In this document: one piece after another, positions 24,108-35,796 of the stretch | Position numbering within the stretch: the stretch's first letter is position 1 | Layout: every line of letters begins with the position of its first letter | Source: Triticum aestivum | Taxonomy: Eukaryota > Streptophyta > Magnoliopsida > Poales > Poaceae | Assembly: GCF_018294505.1 (NCBI RefSeq) | Contig: NC_057801.1 | Location: 844,497,465 to 844,561,464 of the forward strand | Direction: 5' to 3' | DNA: 64,000 bases | Made by a program: the position numbers and the translations under genes | The notes under the pieces: generated by a model | The model's input: only the letters and a program-made list of their open reading frames with translations | Told to the model about the DNA's origin: nothing | The model's database searches: none

Positions 24108-24430
24108 ACCGCCTAGAAAGCTGCTCCCCGGCGCCATGACCGTCAAGGACAAGATGGTAAGCTGCTGCTTCTTGTAAAATAAGTATAAATATTGTTGCTC
24201 CGTTCCTCGTGTCCTCATTTCCTCATATTCCCTGTAAAATATTGCTGCTCGGCTGTTGCCGCCATGGCCGGCCGTCGCCGGCAAGAGAAATATATGGTTT
24301 GATTTCGGCTGCTATCGCTGCTTCTTGTAAAATATTGTTGCGGGTCAGGTCATGTGTCCTCTGCGCGTCGAGATCCACAACAATATTTCTTGAACGTTCG
24401 TCAGCTAACAATATTCTTGCATGATCTTGC
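24108..24430 (-). pseudogene. Two relics of a PAE start region (5'UTR/first codons)
   Basis: Sequence at 24108-24200 matches the start-codon region and upstream flank of PAE B ('ccggcgccatg', 'cgtcaagg', 'gctgctgcttctt', 'aaatattgttgc' in the same order). A second, more diverged run of the same landmarks follows at about 24236-24345. No exon 2-12 sequence accompanies them, so these look like fragments from tandem duplication or unequal exchange within the cluster. Confidence 0.55.
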
Positions 24431-24440
24431 ATGATGGATA

Positions 24441-24560
24441 CTCCTTCCGTTCCAAATTACTCGTCGCTGAAATGGATGTATCTATAACTAAAATACATCT
24501 AGATACATTTCTAAACGGATAGCACCATTTCGTGAGACAAGTAATTCGAAACGGAGGGAG
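24441..24560. mobile_element. Stowaway MITE, 120 bp
   Basis: Terminal inverted repeats CTCCTTCCGTTCCAAATTAC and its complement at the right (gtaattcgaaacggagggag), flanked by TA on both sides (24439-24440, 24561-24562). Typical Tc1/mariner-derived MITE of grasses. Confidence 0.88.
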
Positions 24561-24562
24561 TA

Positions 24563-25220
24563 TATATCAAAAATTCAAGATCATATATACCAGACGGATA
24601 GCACCATCCCTATTTCTAAAAGGAGTACCTAATTGACAATATCTTCTGTTTTCTTCCCTCCTTTTTATATTCTCAGCCTACAATGTCAGGGAATTCTCCT
24701 TTCTGTTTCTCGAGACGAGAGCTATCTATGAATTGAAATTTGAAGCGGCCTTTGGTAAACTAAGAAAAACAACTCCGCTCCTTCTTTTCGAAACTCCACA
24801 TGCCGGTTTGAAGCTTTAACTATGAATACAACAACAAAGCCTTTGAGTCTCAAACAAGTTGGTATAGGCTAGAGTTGAAACCTATAAGATCTCGAAACCA
24901 AGTCATAGTTATGGCACATGGGCATCATTTGGCGCTTTAGCTATAAATAACTCCAGTTTTAATCCTCATTCAATGAACATTTTCATTGGGTGCACCGTCA
25001 TTTGCAGACCTTGATCTTTAATAACGGGGAGATCAAAGTCATGACAAATGTCAGCAGCAAAACTAACTGAAACAGGGTGTAGCCAAGTCTACACCAGAAG
25101 TTTTAGCTCGAATATCCTCATGATTATTGTCTTCATTCATGATGAGTATTATTTTCACTTTAATGGCCAGTACAATATGATGATTGCTGCCTCCCCCCTC
25201 CCCTTTTCTCGAACCTTTAC
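24563..25220. other. 3' flank of PAE C, no gene seen
   Basis: Moderately AT-rich unique-looking sequence. The last 100 bp resemble the other PAE 3' flanks. Confidence 0.45.
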
Positions 25221-27805
25221 TTAGTAGATCTCGACACGGTCGAATGCAGTAACATCCCGTGGAGGCGGCAAACTGTTGCATGTTGGGTTGCACTGATACT
25301 TGCAGTCAATCTCTTTGGCTCCTTGGCTCCTTCCAGAGTGCCAGTCTCCAACAGCTTCTGCAATGGTCTGCTCCAGAAAGATGGCGACCAAAATATATCA
25401 ATACAACAAGAACATGGTGCACCAAAGATAACACGGGTACGCAATGTGATTTGGTATTCAGTTTTTTTTTAAACTCCATGCCTTATTTTCAAGCTTCGGG
25501 GAGGTTGGTGAATGCCAAGAGACGCCGGAGAGCGATTGGCAGTGCGTGAAGCATGAATCGATGAACATGCCCCAGTCCTCCTTGTCTTCGACGACCTTCA
25601 AGTCATTGACCATCTTATTCCTCAGTCCTATCGATGGAGAAGAACAACAATTTAGTGTTTCACGAAACCGGAAAATCATTTGTGCTGAAGGTGGGAGGAA
25701 AAGAAGAAATGGATTAACAGGCTAAGCCAACCATCGAGGACTTCAACTTGTGTAGAATTGCAGTTTCGGATATTTTCCTTGCAACTCAACCATGATTTGT
25801 CAGGAGCAGATGAATCAGGTACAAGAACATTTCGTATCTGGCAAAGAATCATCGACAAGACAGTGAGAATTCTAACACAGTCATGTGGATATAAAAACAA
25901 GAAGTAAATATTGAAAATTACCTGCCATGAATCATAACTAGGGTTGAGAATAAACATGGGGGTGCGGATGCTCTTAATAAGCTCTGCCGGGAAGAAGCAC
26001 TAGGAGAAACATTATTTCAGCTAACGAACTTACTGACATAATTTGATGACAGGCCAATGTGTGGGAAGCAAATCAAATTATACAGTGCAAACTACCTCGG
26101 TTGGCTCCTTGTTGGCAAGGCAGTCCTTGGGCAACACTTTTCTAACATTCTGAAATAAATTTAGCAAAAAATGAACCAAAAGATCTCAATAGCATTTCGT
26201 ACCAAATAGCATCAATCCCTAGAATAAAAAATTGTTGCACAAGACTATCCACATGAGAAAACAGAGTTTTACGAAAGCTTGTTCTTGTAGAGAAGTACAA
26301 CAAGAATTAGAAGACGGCCAGAAAGTTTCAAGAATGTTCGGCAGCTAACCTGGAGGTGAATGACTATCGTACAGAGACCAAAGGGACCTTTTTCCGGATA
26401 TATCCTTTCTGCCAGAAAAAGTTGGTACTTTAGTTCAGGTGCAATGCTAGTGCATTACTCTTTTTTTTCAAGAGCCCTACTCATCAAGGAAAAACCCAGC
26501 ATCCGCAAAGCATTTAACTGAAACCTCCTGCGGAAATCTTGCACGAAAATCATCGCAATGCAGCATCATGGATAGAGCACCAGCAGAACAGCCTGTAAAG
26601 AGGGCCTGAAATGTGTAGAAACATGAGTTTTTTTCCCATTTCCGCCGCTAAGCTTATATTAACCCAAGAAATTAAGTATCTTTTTTCCATGAGTTCGTCG
26701 ATAGCTGCTTCAAAGATACGCAATCCTCTAAAGTATAGCGTGGTTCCATCCTACATAAGTACAAACAGAACATTACTTCGAGCAACCAAAACAGCGATAC
26801 ACATCAGACAGAGGTTCAGAAAAAAAATCACCTGTGCTTGAGCTTCCGCGTCCCCAGAAAACGACGCCCCATCGCAGTACCGCACGTAGACTTTGTTCCA
26901 GTTGTAGAAATCTGTCAACACGCCGACCAAAATTAGCGCAAGGACATGGAAAGAGATGGAACAAATAAGGAGGCCAACCGAGGATTCTGTAGTTACCAGG
27001 ATTCTGTAGCTGATCGCCGCCGAGGATCCCATTGCCCATGAACCGTATCGGTTTCATGAAGTTGGATGAACCTTTGGTGGACAGTCTGCTGTCCGAACAT
27101 TCCTTGACTGTGCTGCACCAGCCTCCTCCCTTGAATGGTCGTTTTTATTTGGGAAAACATGCATGAATGTCAATTAATCAACTATTTGCCCTGCCTTGAG
27201 TCCACTTGCTAAATAAAGACCGCCTTTTTGATAGAAAAGAAAAAGGTGATACAGGGAGGCATGTGCTTGATGGCAACAGAAGTTAGGAGCCGGGTCTCTC
27301 TTTTGTCAAAGCAGATTTTGGTTATGAAATTTTGTTGTAATATACTATATTTTTGGTGGCGGCTAATTAGATTTGCCTAACTCATGAAAATGGAAAAAAC
27401 AGCGCAATATTATTATAGCATAATGGATGGATGGTACGGTAGGTACCTCTAGATGGACGAGCCAGCGGTCGGCGCCGTCACCGGAGCCCCTCTGCAGGTG
27501 GTAACCAGGCGGTGTTCCGTCCACGCACACTGAAACCAGACCAAATAAACTCCAGATGAATGGCTGGAAGGAAGAAAGCTATATATACAGTATAGTGTAC
27601 CTGCACCCTTCTCCTTCGCGCCGGAGAGAAGGGTGAGCGCGACGCGCTCCTGCGGCAGTGGCGCGCGGAACAGCCTAGGACGGAGAGGGCCAGCGGCGGC
27701 GAGCAGCATCACCGGCAGCAGGGCAGAGACGGCGAGCCCCCGTACCTGTCGACGGCGGCGCTGCTCCTGGGGGAGGAGCTGCTCGGTGGCGGCGGCCATG
27801 GCCAT
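25221..27805 (-). pseudogene. Pectin acetylesterase C, probable pseudogene
   Basis: Exon remains (minus, in order): 27601-27805, 27447-27529, 26997-27129, 26832-26911, exon 5 from about 26760 leftwards, 26481-26605, 26350-26408, 26096-26149, 25922-25999, 25732-25837, 25482-25627, 25221-25367. Three lesions are visible. Exon 5 has lost about 24 nt at its 3' end including the splice donor, so coding sequence near 26692 runs straight into intron sequence. Exon 7 is 59 nt instead of 61, which shifts the frame. Exon 11 uses a GC rather than a GT donor. The nucleophile motif has changed from GCSAGG to GCSAGA, and the C-terminal end is altered. Promoter, anchor and His/Asp exons are otherwise well kept, so loss may be fairly recent. 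A shorter transcript cannot be excluded. Confidence 0.85.
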
Positions 27806-28244
27806 GAGGGAGGGATCAATGCTCTGCTCTGGCGGATTTGAGCTTCGTTCCTCCTCTCATGGTGTACACCAGCCTTGCCGCTTTAAGTAAGCAGCTAGCA
27901 AGCTAGCTCAACAGTCTGCCACTGATGACTGATGTGACCTGATACCAGTAATGAGCAATGCATGACATTGGACCCAAGATAAGATTAGCACAATGGATGA
28001 CAACTCCCTCGAAAGGGGATTCAATTATTCTCAGATCTCACCAGTCCGTGGCTACAAACGGAACAGCAGCACACAACGTGTAGCACACTACACTACTTAC
28101 TGATAAAGGATGCCAGCCAAAAGCTTATATAGAAAGGGCATCTCATCTCATCTCACACAGCCTGGATTTCTCTTATTTATGTACACCAACCGTATCTATC
28201 TACACCTCCTCCGGGGTCCGGGGGTCCCAGGCCACCGTCGGCAC
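27806..28244. other. Intergenic between PAE C start and the Lys-rich protein gene
   Basis: Contains the PAE C 5' flank and the putative 3' UTR of the gene at 28245. No further gene seen. Confidence 0.5.
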
Positions 28245-29757
28245 TCATGACGCCTCGGCGGCGGGGAAACACGTCCGCGCCGCGGCGATCTCGCGTGGGA
28301 AGCCGCCTCCGCACTTGGGCTCCTGACTGTCGAAGGCGCTGTAGTCCAGCACCTCGGCCTCCTCCACTTCCCCTAAGCCTAGTTCTTCAGGCGAAGACGG
28401 CCTGAGGAGAAAATGTCTGTCAGCGTACGACGATTTCACACGCGTGATTCCTGAAGCGTGGAACCGAAGGTGGTAAAACGAAATGCTTGTGGTCTTACCC
28501 GGGCACGTCGAGAGCAAGCGGGTTGTGGGCGGCGTCGTGGAGGCCGCCGCTCTTCTTGCTGTTCCCACGCGACTTCCTCTTCTTCTGCTTCTGTTTCTGC
28601 TTGCCCTTGTCCTTCTTCCTGGACCTGGAGCGCTGTTGGTGGCCCTTCACCGTGTGGTCGACAGAGGTGACCGGGGGGTCGTACACATCTGGGGCCCAAT
28701 TAACGTGGCGGACTCCAGTTGGCGATGTTTCACCACTTCTCTCACGGCCTCCTTTCATAGCGGAGACGAGAAGCCTTGACGTCGACTAGACAGAAAATAG
28801 GAAGGGGATGTGTATAAATGATCCGAAGCAAGGCAAAGATAAAGTGCATTTTCCTTGATTACAGTATCATCATATTGTGAAAGCCTAGCTTAAATGTACA
28901 ACTACAGCAAATGGGAACAGAACTGAACTCAGCGCAGTTTCATGATCAACTTAACATAACAAGTTTAAGCTTAGCTCATTCAAATTCACACCACAGATTG
29001 ATGAGCCTACAGCCTACACAGCCGGACACAATAACTCAATAGGCACAACAAATCATATAATTGGCCTGGGAACTGAAAAGTAAATGGCATGGTCACATCA
29101 AACAAGAGAACTTTGGAAATCCAAATGCAGACAGGTGAAACATGTTTCACAACAAGAACACGGCTGAGAGGCTAGTAATACACCACAACATATTATTGCT
29201 GCCTTTTGAAGTTGCTAAACATTTTTCACCTAGGAAAACCAATGTCAGGATATTATAGCAAGAATACCCCTCTTCCTGGTGCCATTCATAATTTCCATTT
29301 AGGATGTGGCTACACCAGACCTGACGCACCCCTTTTCCATTCATAGAGATACTTCCTCTAACAGAGTATGCTAAAAGCATCATGGGCGTAGCTGAAGCAA
29401 ACAAAGCATGGTTTAAAATGTTGAACTCACCGGAAAGGACGACGAACGCTCATAAGTTGAAGATTCCTTTGGTTCAATGTGATTGGAGATTGCATGGGAG
29501 CTCCCATCACCTCCTTTGCCTCTCTTTATTCCTGAGCTGGGAGAACCTGAAGTATCCACTTCAGTCTCCAAAGAACCAACATCCCTGCCTTGTTTATGAG
29601 TTCCTTTCTGGCTATGATGGAGTTCCACACATGAACGTGGAGCCTGCCCCGCTGGAGGAAGTGCCTCCTCTAGCAGAGCTATGTCATCCTTGCAGACAGA
29701 AGACATACCGTGACCCTCCATGGGTAATTTTTCAGAATCAGAAGCCAAATCACCCAT
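28245..29757 (-). CDS. Plant-specific Lys/Gln-rich protein of unknown function
   Basis: Coding exons (minus, in order): 29431-29757, 28499-28785, 28245-28416; GT-AG introns, phases agree, total 786 nt, 261 residues. An upstream exon (30658 to about 30950) appears to be 5' UTR. Its frame is open into exon 2 but has no in-frame ATG, so the start is placed at the first ATG of the next exon (MGDLASDSEK). The N-terminal half is acidic/Ser-rich and probably disordered. Residues about 133-147 carry a conserved-looking GVRHVNWAPDVYDPP segment, which I recall from plant proteins of unknown function. About 155-185 is a very basic Lys/Gln/Arg tract that could be a nuclear or RNA/DNA-contact signal. The C-terminus is acidic. 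The 28245-28416 acceptor was picked because it keeps the frame; its pyrimidine tract is weak. Function not known. Confidence 0.7.
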
Positions 29758-29771
29758 AAAGTCACTTGTCA

Positions 29772-30657
29772 CTGCAAGAAAGTAGTTTGATATTAGTGGT
29801 ATGCATGGAAACTACAGGGTCATCAATCGATAAAATCAATGGTTATCTATCATCATAGTGTGACTGTGGACAGAGATATTATTTTCCTGTGTATGAAATA
29901 CATTCGAGGTTTCCCGGAAAAATAAAAATACATTCGAGGTGTCATAAGAAGCAGAGGGGCCGGTCAAGTTTTCAACTAACTTGTCATTTGCCAAGCAAGG
30001 TTGACCTCATAACCAAAAGAAGTTAAGATGAATTCTCATATTTGTTGAACAAATTAAGTACATCACATCAAGGACAAACAGAAAGACATTAGCAACCATG
30101 CTCCACTGTCTCAAATCAAATACCAAAAACAAGAATGCAAACTAAATAACATCAATCTGTAAAGTTTATGGTTATCACCAAAGTGTGACTGTGGACGGAC
30201 ATACATTTTTCTTGTGGTTACAACATTTGAGGGGTCAGAAGAAGCGATGAGAAGTGCCAGCGACAGGCCAGATTACCGGCCAACTTGTAGTTTGCCAAGC
30301 AAGGTTTACTTCATAGTGAAACGAGTTTTGCATGATGAATCACATCAGTTGAACAGATCAAGTACATAGCAACCATGTTCCACTAATTCAAACACCAAAG
30401 ACAACAAATGCCATATCAGCGGATAAAAAAAAATCTGTGAAATGCCAGTAGCAACCCACTCTATTCTTGCTAAACTCTGTCCAGTGATGATCTATCCTGC
30501 TGCGCACAAGAGTTTACTTACTAGCCCTTTATTAACTCCCCAATCCCCCAATCGTGGCCGGCTCATTCTGTGCGATCTTACTAGAAACAAACAGGGCAGG
30601 ATCGCTCACCCTGTGGCGGCGCAGATCGGTACGGCGTGATCCCTGGTTGTAAAGTAC
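29772..30657 (-). other. 5' UTR intron of the Lys-rich gene with internal duplication
   Basis: Intron bounded by a donor at 30657 (CAG|GTACTT on the minus strand) and an acceptor next to 29771 (TTTCTTGCAG). It contains a diverged tandem duplication: about 29833-30160 and about 30165-30440 share 'agtgtgactgtgga', 'tttgccaagcaaggtt' and 'agcaaccatg.tccact' in the same order. Confidence 0.55.
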
Positions 30658-30950
30658 CTGAGCTGCTGAGAAGCAATCGGCGATCAGCGGAGCCCACGGA
30701 GTAAGCAGATCCGGTCCGCGGTTGAGCGAGATCGGTCCGAGTTGTCGAGAAATGCCGGGGGAGGGGCGAGTGAGGGAGAGGGGTTAGATGGGTGAGGCAG
30801 CGCGTAGGTGAGGGGAGGGAGTTAGGAGAGGTGGGAGTGCCAAGGGCGGGGGGGAGGGGAAGGGGGCTTGAGGCGGGCGTCGCCGAACGAGGAGGAGGAG
30901 GAGGGTTCGGCGCCCGGCACCGGCTGCATCGTGCCCGAGCCGGCGCGCCG
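30658..30950 (-). promoter_or_regulatory. 5' UTR exon with a 35-codon upstream ORF
   Basis: GC-rich leader exon. An ATG at about 30928 opens a 35-codon frame (beginning MQPVPGAEPSSSSS) that ends before the splice donor, so it would be an upstream ORF if transcription begins at or beyond 30950. The real cap site is unknown. Confidence 0.4.
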
Positions 30951-31369
30951 CCGGAGGGACGGCAGCGACGGCGTGGGGGAGGTGGAGTCGGCCGGCGTCG
31001 GCGAGATCTGGATGGATGGAAGGTTCTGTTGGCTTGTGTTTGGAGGATGGAATGGGAATGCGCCCTGTGGGAGGAGGACGACGACGACTGGACCTAGGCC
31101 AGCTTGTTTCTTCTGTCGGAAATATCTGCAGCAATGGGCCTCGGCTGGGTTCCGAAAGGCCCAGTCAAGATTGAGCCCAGCTCACTCGCTTACCATGTTT
31201 GGGAGCAAATCATTAGCTAAGGATTACCCCTCATCTTGTCAGCTGTTGACAAGTGATGCACTGCATGTGTGTCGAGATCTTAAGGACTAGACCCCATGTT
31301 AATAGGTTTCAGCAAATATTTTTTCATGAAAAAATCATAAACCGACGGAAACCAAAAGCAAATTCAGTT
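30951..31369. other. Upstream region of the Lys-rich gene
   Basis: GC-rich near 30951-31100, then ordinary sequence. Contains the likely promoter; no motif is clear enough to name. Confidence 0.35.
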
Positions 31370-32234
31370 CTATTTATGAAAAAAAAAAGGCTACCGAGGA
31401 AAAAATATGGTTGCGGTTTTCACTTTTTTGAAGCACTGGTTGTGCTGTGGGGGGGGGGGGGGGGGGCACTGATTGTGCTTGTCGTGGAAGCAAGGTTATT
31501 CTTCTCTTAGGAGTAAGGGTGTGCTTCTCACAATTTGTGTGTCTTGCAGAAGCAAATTTGTGGTTCCACAAGTAGCACATCATAGTGGCAGAAAGCATAG
31601 GTTGTGCCTTTCGCATAAGCAAATCCTTGATGTGCATGTTGTAAATGCGCATGCCATTTTTTTTGGAAGCACATCTGTGGTTCTTGCAAAAGCACAAGTT
31701 GTGCCTCTTGCGGAAAAACCAAGCAAAAACGGAAAAGTCAAGAACCCAAAAAATCTAAAATTCAAAAACGCTCATGAAAAATATTTAAAAAATCCAGAGG
31801 GAGCGTCCAACACGCCACATGTGGTGGTGGCTGGGGCACCACTTGGCATGCTCGCAAGCAAAAACAAAACACCCTTGCTAGAGCATCCTAAGAGGTAACC
31901 TTTAGTTAGCTGCTCTCCTTTCACGCGGTTTATCATGGATGTGTTTGATCAGTTTTTTCAAGCGTTCTTTCTTTTTGTTTCTGTAGTGGTTTTGATAGGT
32001 TTTTTACATGGTATTTTTCGGTTTGTTCTCTGGTGATTTTGACTGGGTTTTCCCCGTTTGTTGATGGTTTATGTGTTTACTTCATCCGTCTTCCTCAATG
32101 TTCTGTGTGTTATTCACCTGTTTTTTTGTTTTTTTCTTCAATACGTGTCTAATTTTTTTTAAAAGACATGGTACATTTTTGTATATATGTGGAGCATTTT
32201 TTGATACACGTGAAATAATTTTCAAATATGGATC
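31370..32234. repeat. Repeat with 'gcacaagttgtgcctcttgcg' type motifs and a 20-bp-scale poly-G run
   Basis: Several diverged copies of 'ggttgtgc(c)t..tgc.gaagca' between 31430 and 31720, a G run at about 31449-31467, and 'cgccacatgtggtggtggctgg' near 31812. This texture is common in Triticeae non-autonomous Mutator-type elements. No ends defined. Confidence 0.4.
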
Positions 32235-32236
32235 TA

Positions 32237-32481
32237 CTCCCTCCGGTCCTTTTAGTCTGCATATAAGTTTTGTCCAAAGTCAAAGTATCTCTAATTTGAC
32301 CAAACTTATAGAAAAAGTATCAGCATTCACAATAACAAACCAATATCACTGGATTCATTATGTAACGTAGTTTCATATTTTATATATTTGTATTGTACAT
32401 GTTGATATTCTAAAATATATTTTTTGTCAAAGTTTGACTTGACACAAATCTAATACGCAGACTAAAAAGCACCGGATGGAG
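32237..32481. mobile_element. Stowaway MITE, 245 bp
   Basis: Terminal inverted repeats CTCCCTCCGGTCCTTTTAG at the left and its near complement (ctaaaaagcaccggatggag) at the right, with TA target duplication at 32235-32236 and 32482-32483. Internal 'caaagtttgac' phrases are typical of the grass family. Confidence 0.88.
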
Positions 32482-32561
32482 TACATGTTTTTGAAACACG
32501 TGTTGAAACATTTTTTTTCAATGATACACAACATTTTTACACTGTGTAAATTTTTTTAAGA

Positions 32562-33089
32562 GTTTTTTACCATTTATGCCGCTAGTAGCATCTCGCTACT
32601 CAGCTTTGCCATATGGACTTTCAGCTGCTCAAAAATGCCACTAGACATTATTACTGTCAGCTCAAAAGATATTTACCATGCCATATAACTAAAATAGCAA
32701 TGGACCCACATGTCAGCACTGCCTCTTTCTCACTATGATACAATGTGGGTCTCACTCAATCCTCAAAAGCGTTCTTATTATCCTGTAAAATTATATGGTT
32801 GCTTACCGCTGACAAGTGGGGGCACACTTATCATTGTGAGATACTGTAGAGAGCTAACATGTAGGTCTAGAGGTATTTTGGCCATATAACATGGTCAACG
32901 AATTTGACCATACAATAACGGTGTCTAATGACACTTCTAAACAAATATCTAAGGGAACGATGGCATATTTTAAGTGTCTAATGCCATTTTGAGCCGACAT
33001 CTCACGAAACGATGACTTTTTTAGCAGTGTAATTTCTAATGGCAAAAGTGAGTAGTGAGACATAGCTAGCGGCAATAATGATAAAAACC
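32562..33089. mobile_element. MITE-like inverted-repeat element, about 530 bp
   Basis: About 48 bp at the left (starting gttttttaccatttatgccg) recurs inverted and diverged at the right (ending cggcaataatgataaaaacc). The interior is non-coding. Target duplication not clear, so superfamily (possibly Mutator) is uncertain. Confidence 0.6.
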
Positions 33090-34440
33090 ATTTTCTTAAT
33101 GTCTTGAACATATTTTTTAAAACATTTGAGCATTATTTTAAATGTCACATGAATTTTCTTAAAGGTATGAAAGATTTTCAAAAAAATTACAAGAACTTTG
33201 TATAAACATTTTTTTTCAATGTTATAAATATTTTTTTGAAAAAATTGAAACTTTTACATACATTTTGAATGCCATTAAAAGTTTCTAAAAGTTGTGCCAA
33301 CGATTTTTAACATTGCATAAATATTTTTTTTAAATGTCAGGGACATTTTTTAAGACACATGAACATTTTTTTTATTTACATTTCTTTTGAATGGCAATAA
33401 TATATTTTGAAAGTTGCACGGACACTTTTAAGTGCTGCATAAACATTTTCAATATAATATCTGTATTCAGGTTTTGCAATGTAAATAAAATTATAAAGGA
33501 AAAATGGAAATAAAAAAATTGAAACCAACGAGTGAACGAAGTAGTGTCCGACGCAACTACGTTTCTTTGGTTGGCCCATTTAGGGAGCGATCTAGGCAAC
33601 GATCTGCTGCGCTCGGGATCGTTGTAAACGGTACATTGCTACGGCCCGTCTCTTTAGTTGGGGTTTTTATTCTTCTTTTCACTTTTTATCTTTAAAAAAA
33701 TAATTCGGTGGTTTTTTTATATAGGTTCTCACAGGTTTTATTCATTTTTACTTTATTTTTTACTTTTTAACACATGTTTACATTTTTGTACACAAGGCAT
33801 ACTTTTCGTAACATCAGGAATATTTTTTATGTACATTTAACATTGTTCAAACACATGATGAACATAGACTCAAAAAAATACATGATTAACATTTTCAAAA
33901 TATATATTTTGATGTATATTTTTTTCATACACATTGTACATTTTTATATACATATAAAATGTTCTTTATACATTAAAAAATTCAAATACATTTTCTTGAA
34001 TATGTTTTGAATACATACTAAATATCTGTTACATACACGTTGAAATATTTGTTTTCATGATACAAAAAAAATTCTAAACTACGTTAACGTTTTTTTACAT
34101 TGTCCAAAATATTTGTTGAAAATGTCAAAAACATATTTTGAAACATGCGAACATTTTTTATATTTAAATTATATTTTTGAATTTTCAGGAATATTCTATC
34201 AATTACATGAATATTGTTTTGAAACTCCTGAACATTTACAATTTTTTGAAACTCGTGGACATGTTTTAAAGCTACTGCATTTTTTAAAAATTATACTAGT
34301 AAGAAAACATGTACATTGTGTTCACTTTTTTTTGAATTTGCAGTGAACCTTTTATAGTAAAATGAATTACATTAAGTTTTTATAATATACATATTTATTG
34401 TATATTAAAAATGTAGAAAAAGAATGAATGACAAAAAATG
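33090..34440. repeat. AT-rich degenerate repeat
   Basis: Dense 'acattttttgaa'-type repeats like those at 391-1620, with a GC-richer core at about 33530-33655. ORFs here are AT-rich noise. Confidence 0.4.
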
Positions 34441-35796
34441 AACCCCGAGTTGGGCTGACGCATTTAGGGCGTCCTTGAGGCAACGTCGTCATGAGTCTCA
34501 CAGAAAGCGAGACATATCTCCACCCCGTCTTTCCCTAAAAAAAATCGCCACCCCGTCTTCATCGCTTGAAGCGCCCCGAATTGGCACGACGTCCACGCGG
34601 ACGTTACACCGTCCACAACCCAATAGCACTTCCCTCAATGGCCTTGCTCGATCTAGGTCCTGAGTCGCTCGTCGCTCGGTTGCCCTCACTATTTAAAAAA
34701 CCATCAGTGGTTTAAGAAAAAGAAAATCAACTTTCAGTTTGCTACCTCGGTTTTGGATCAACACCATAGTATCAAGTTTAGAGTTATGGAGAAATAGAAA
34801 GGATTTATTTTAGCATGTGCTGGTTTGCTACAATGCAGCTCAATGACATCAACTTCTAGGGCATCGAGTTTAGGGTTTGAGGGAACTAGCACATGATCAG
34901 GGATGGAACTAGGAATCAATAAAAGAGGAGGCCAAACACAAAATACAAATCATTATTATTTTTCCTACTTTACATGAAACTTTGAAAGAATATATGTGCA
35001 ATTTTCCCAATCTTGGAGGGGCGCCCACCCCTAGCTCCATCACCAAGCATCATAAGAAACTAACATGATAAATAATATTTAAACAATCATCAATAGCATG
35101 TACAATGTTTTACCAACACAATACTGGTAAGTGGAAGTAAAAGTCAAGTGGCTTGCTTCTTGCTAACCGGAAAATTCTTCTCTGGTGAATTTCTCAACAA
35201 TTGTGAGCCAGTATCCATTTTTGGCATGGCTTCTTCACCAGGATAAAAAATTAAAAATATAGATGTAACATGACTTACTACCAACTTCGTACTGCTAGGT
35301 AGTTGATGTATATTTGAAGTTAGTTGAGAACTAGTATCCAATCTTGTGCAATATTTTTCTGCAGCAAGATGAATGAAAATATTCATGGAGTCACGGGGGG
35401 CTTTACCCCAATATATTACTCAACGATATTGCTTTGCGTATGATGTTCTTTGTACGATATCTGTCTGATGCTGCTATCCACCTCAGATATTTCTTTTACC
35501 ACTTGATCAAATTGGGACAGAGGAGTGCCGGATGTCGGTCGGACAAAAATTCATCGTACATAGAGTAGTGTTGATTAATAAAAGTGGACATATGCCAAGG
35601 CCCAAGTGAGTGATCCAGTTTATAAGGGAGACTGTGTCGAAAACCTAAACAAATTGATCCAGATTATAGAGAAAGAGATCGAAAACCTTACAACTCGAAG
35701 GACAATAAATCTTGCTGAAGCAAAAAACACACAAAAAAATTAACACCTAGTACTTAGTGATAACACAACGCAAAGATCAACCTCGTAAGCATAAGG
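34441..35796. other. Intergenic DNA, no gene recognised
   Basis: A short GC-rich block (34440-34690) with 'gggctgacgcatttagggcg', then AT-rich sequence. The last bases before 35797 continue at 46666 once the Copia element is removed (TSD TAAGG). Confidence 0.4.

Noticed and set aside
30784..31134. 116-codon minus-strand ORF upstream of the Lys-rich gene
   Set aside because: Pro/Arg-rich by GC content, out of phase with the downstream exon. The leader exon is better explained as 5' UTR.
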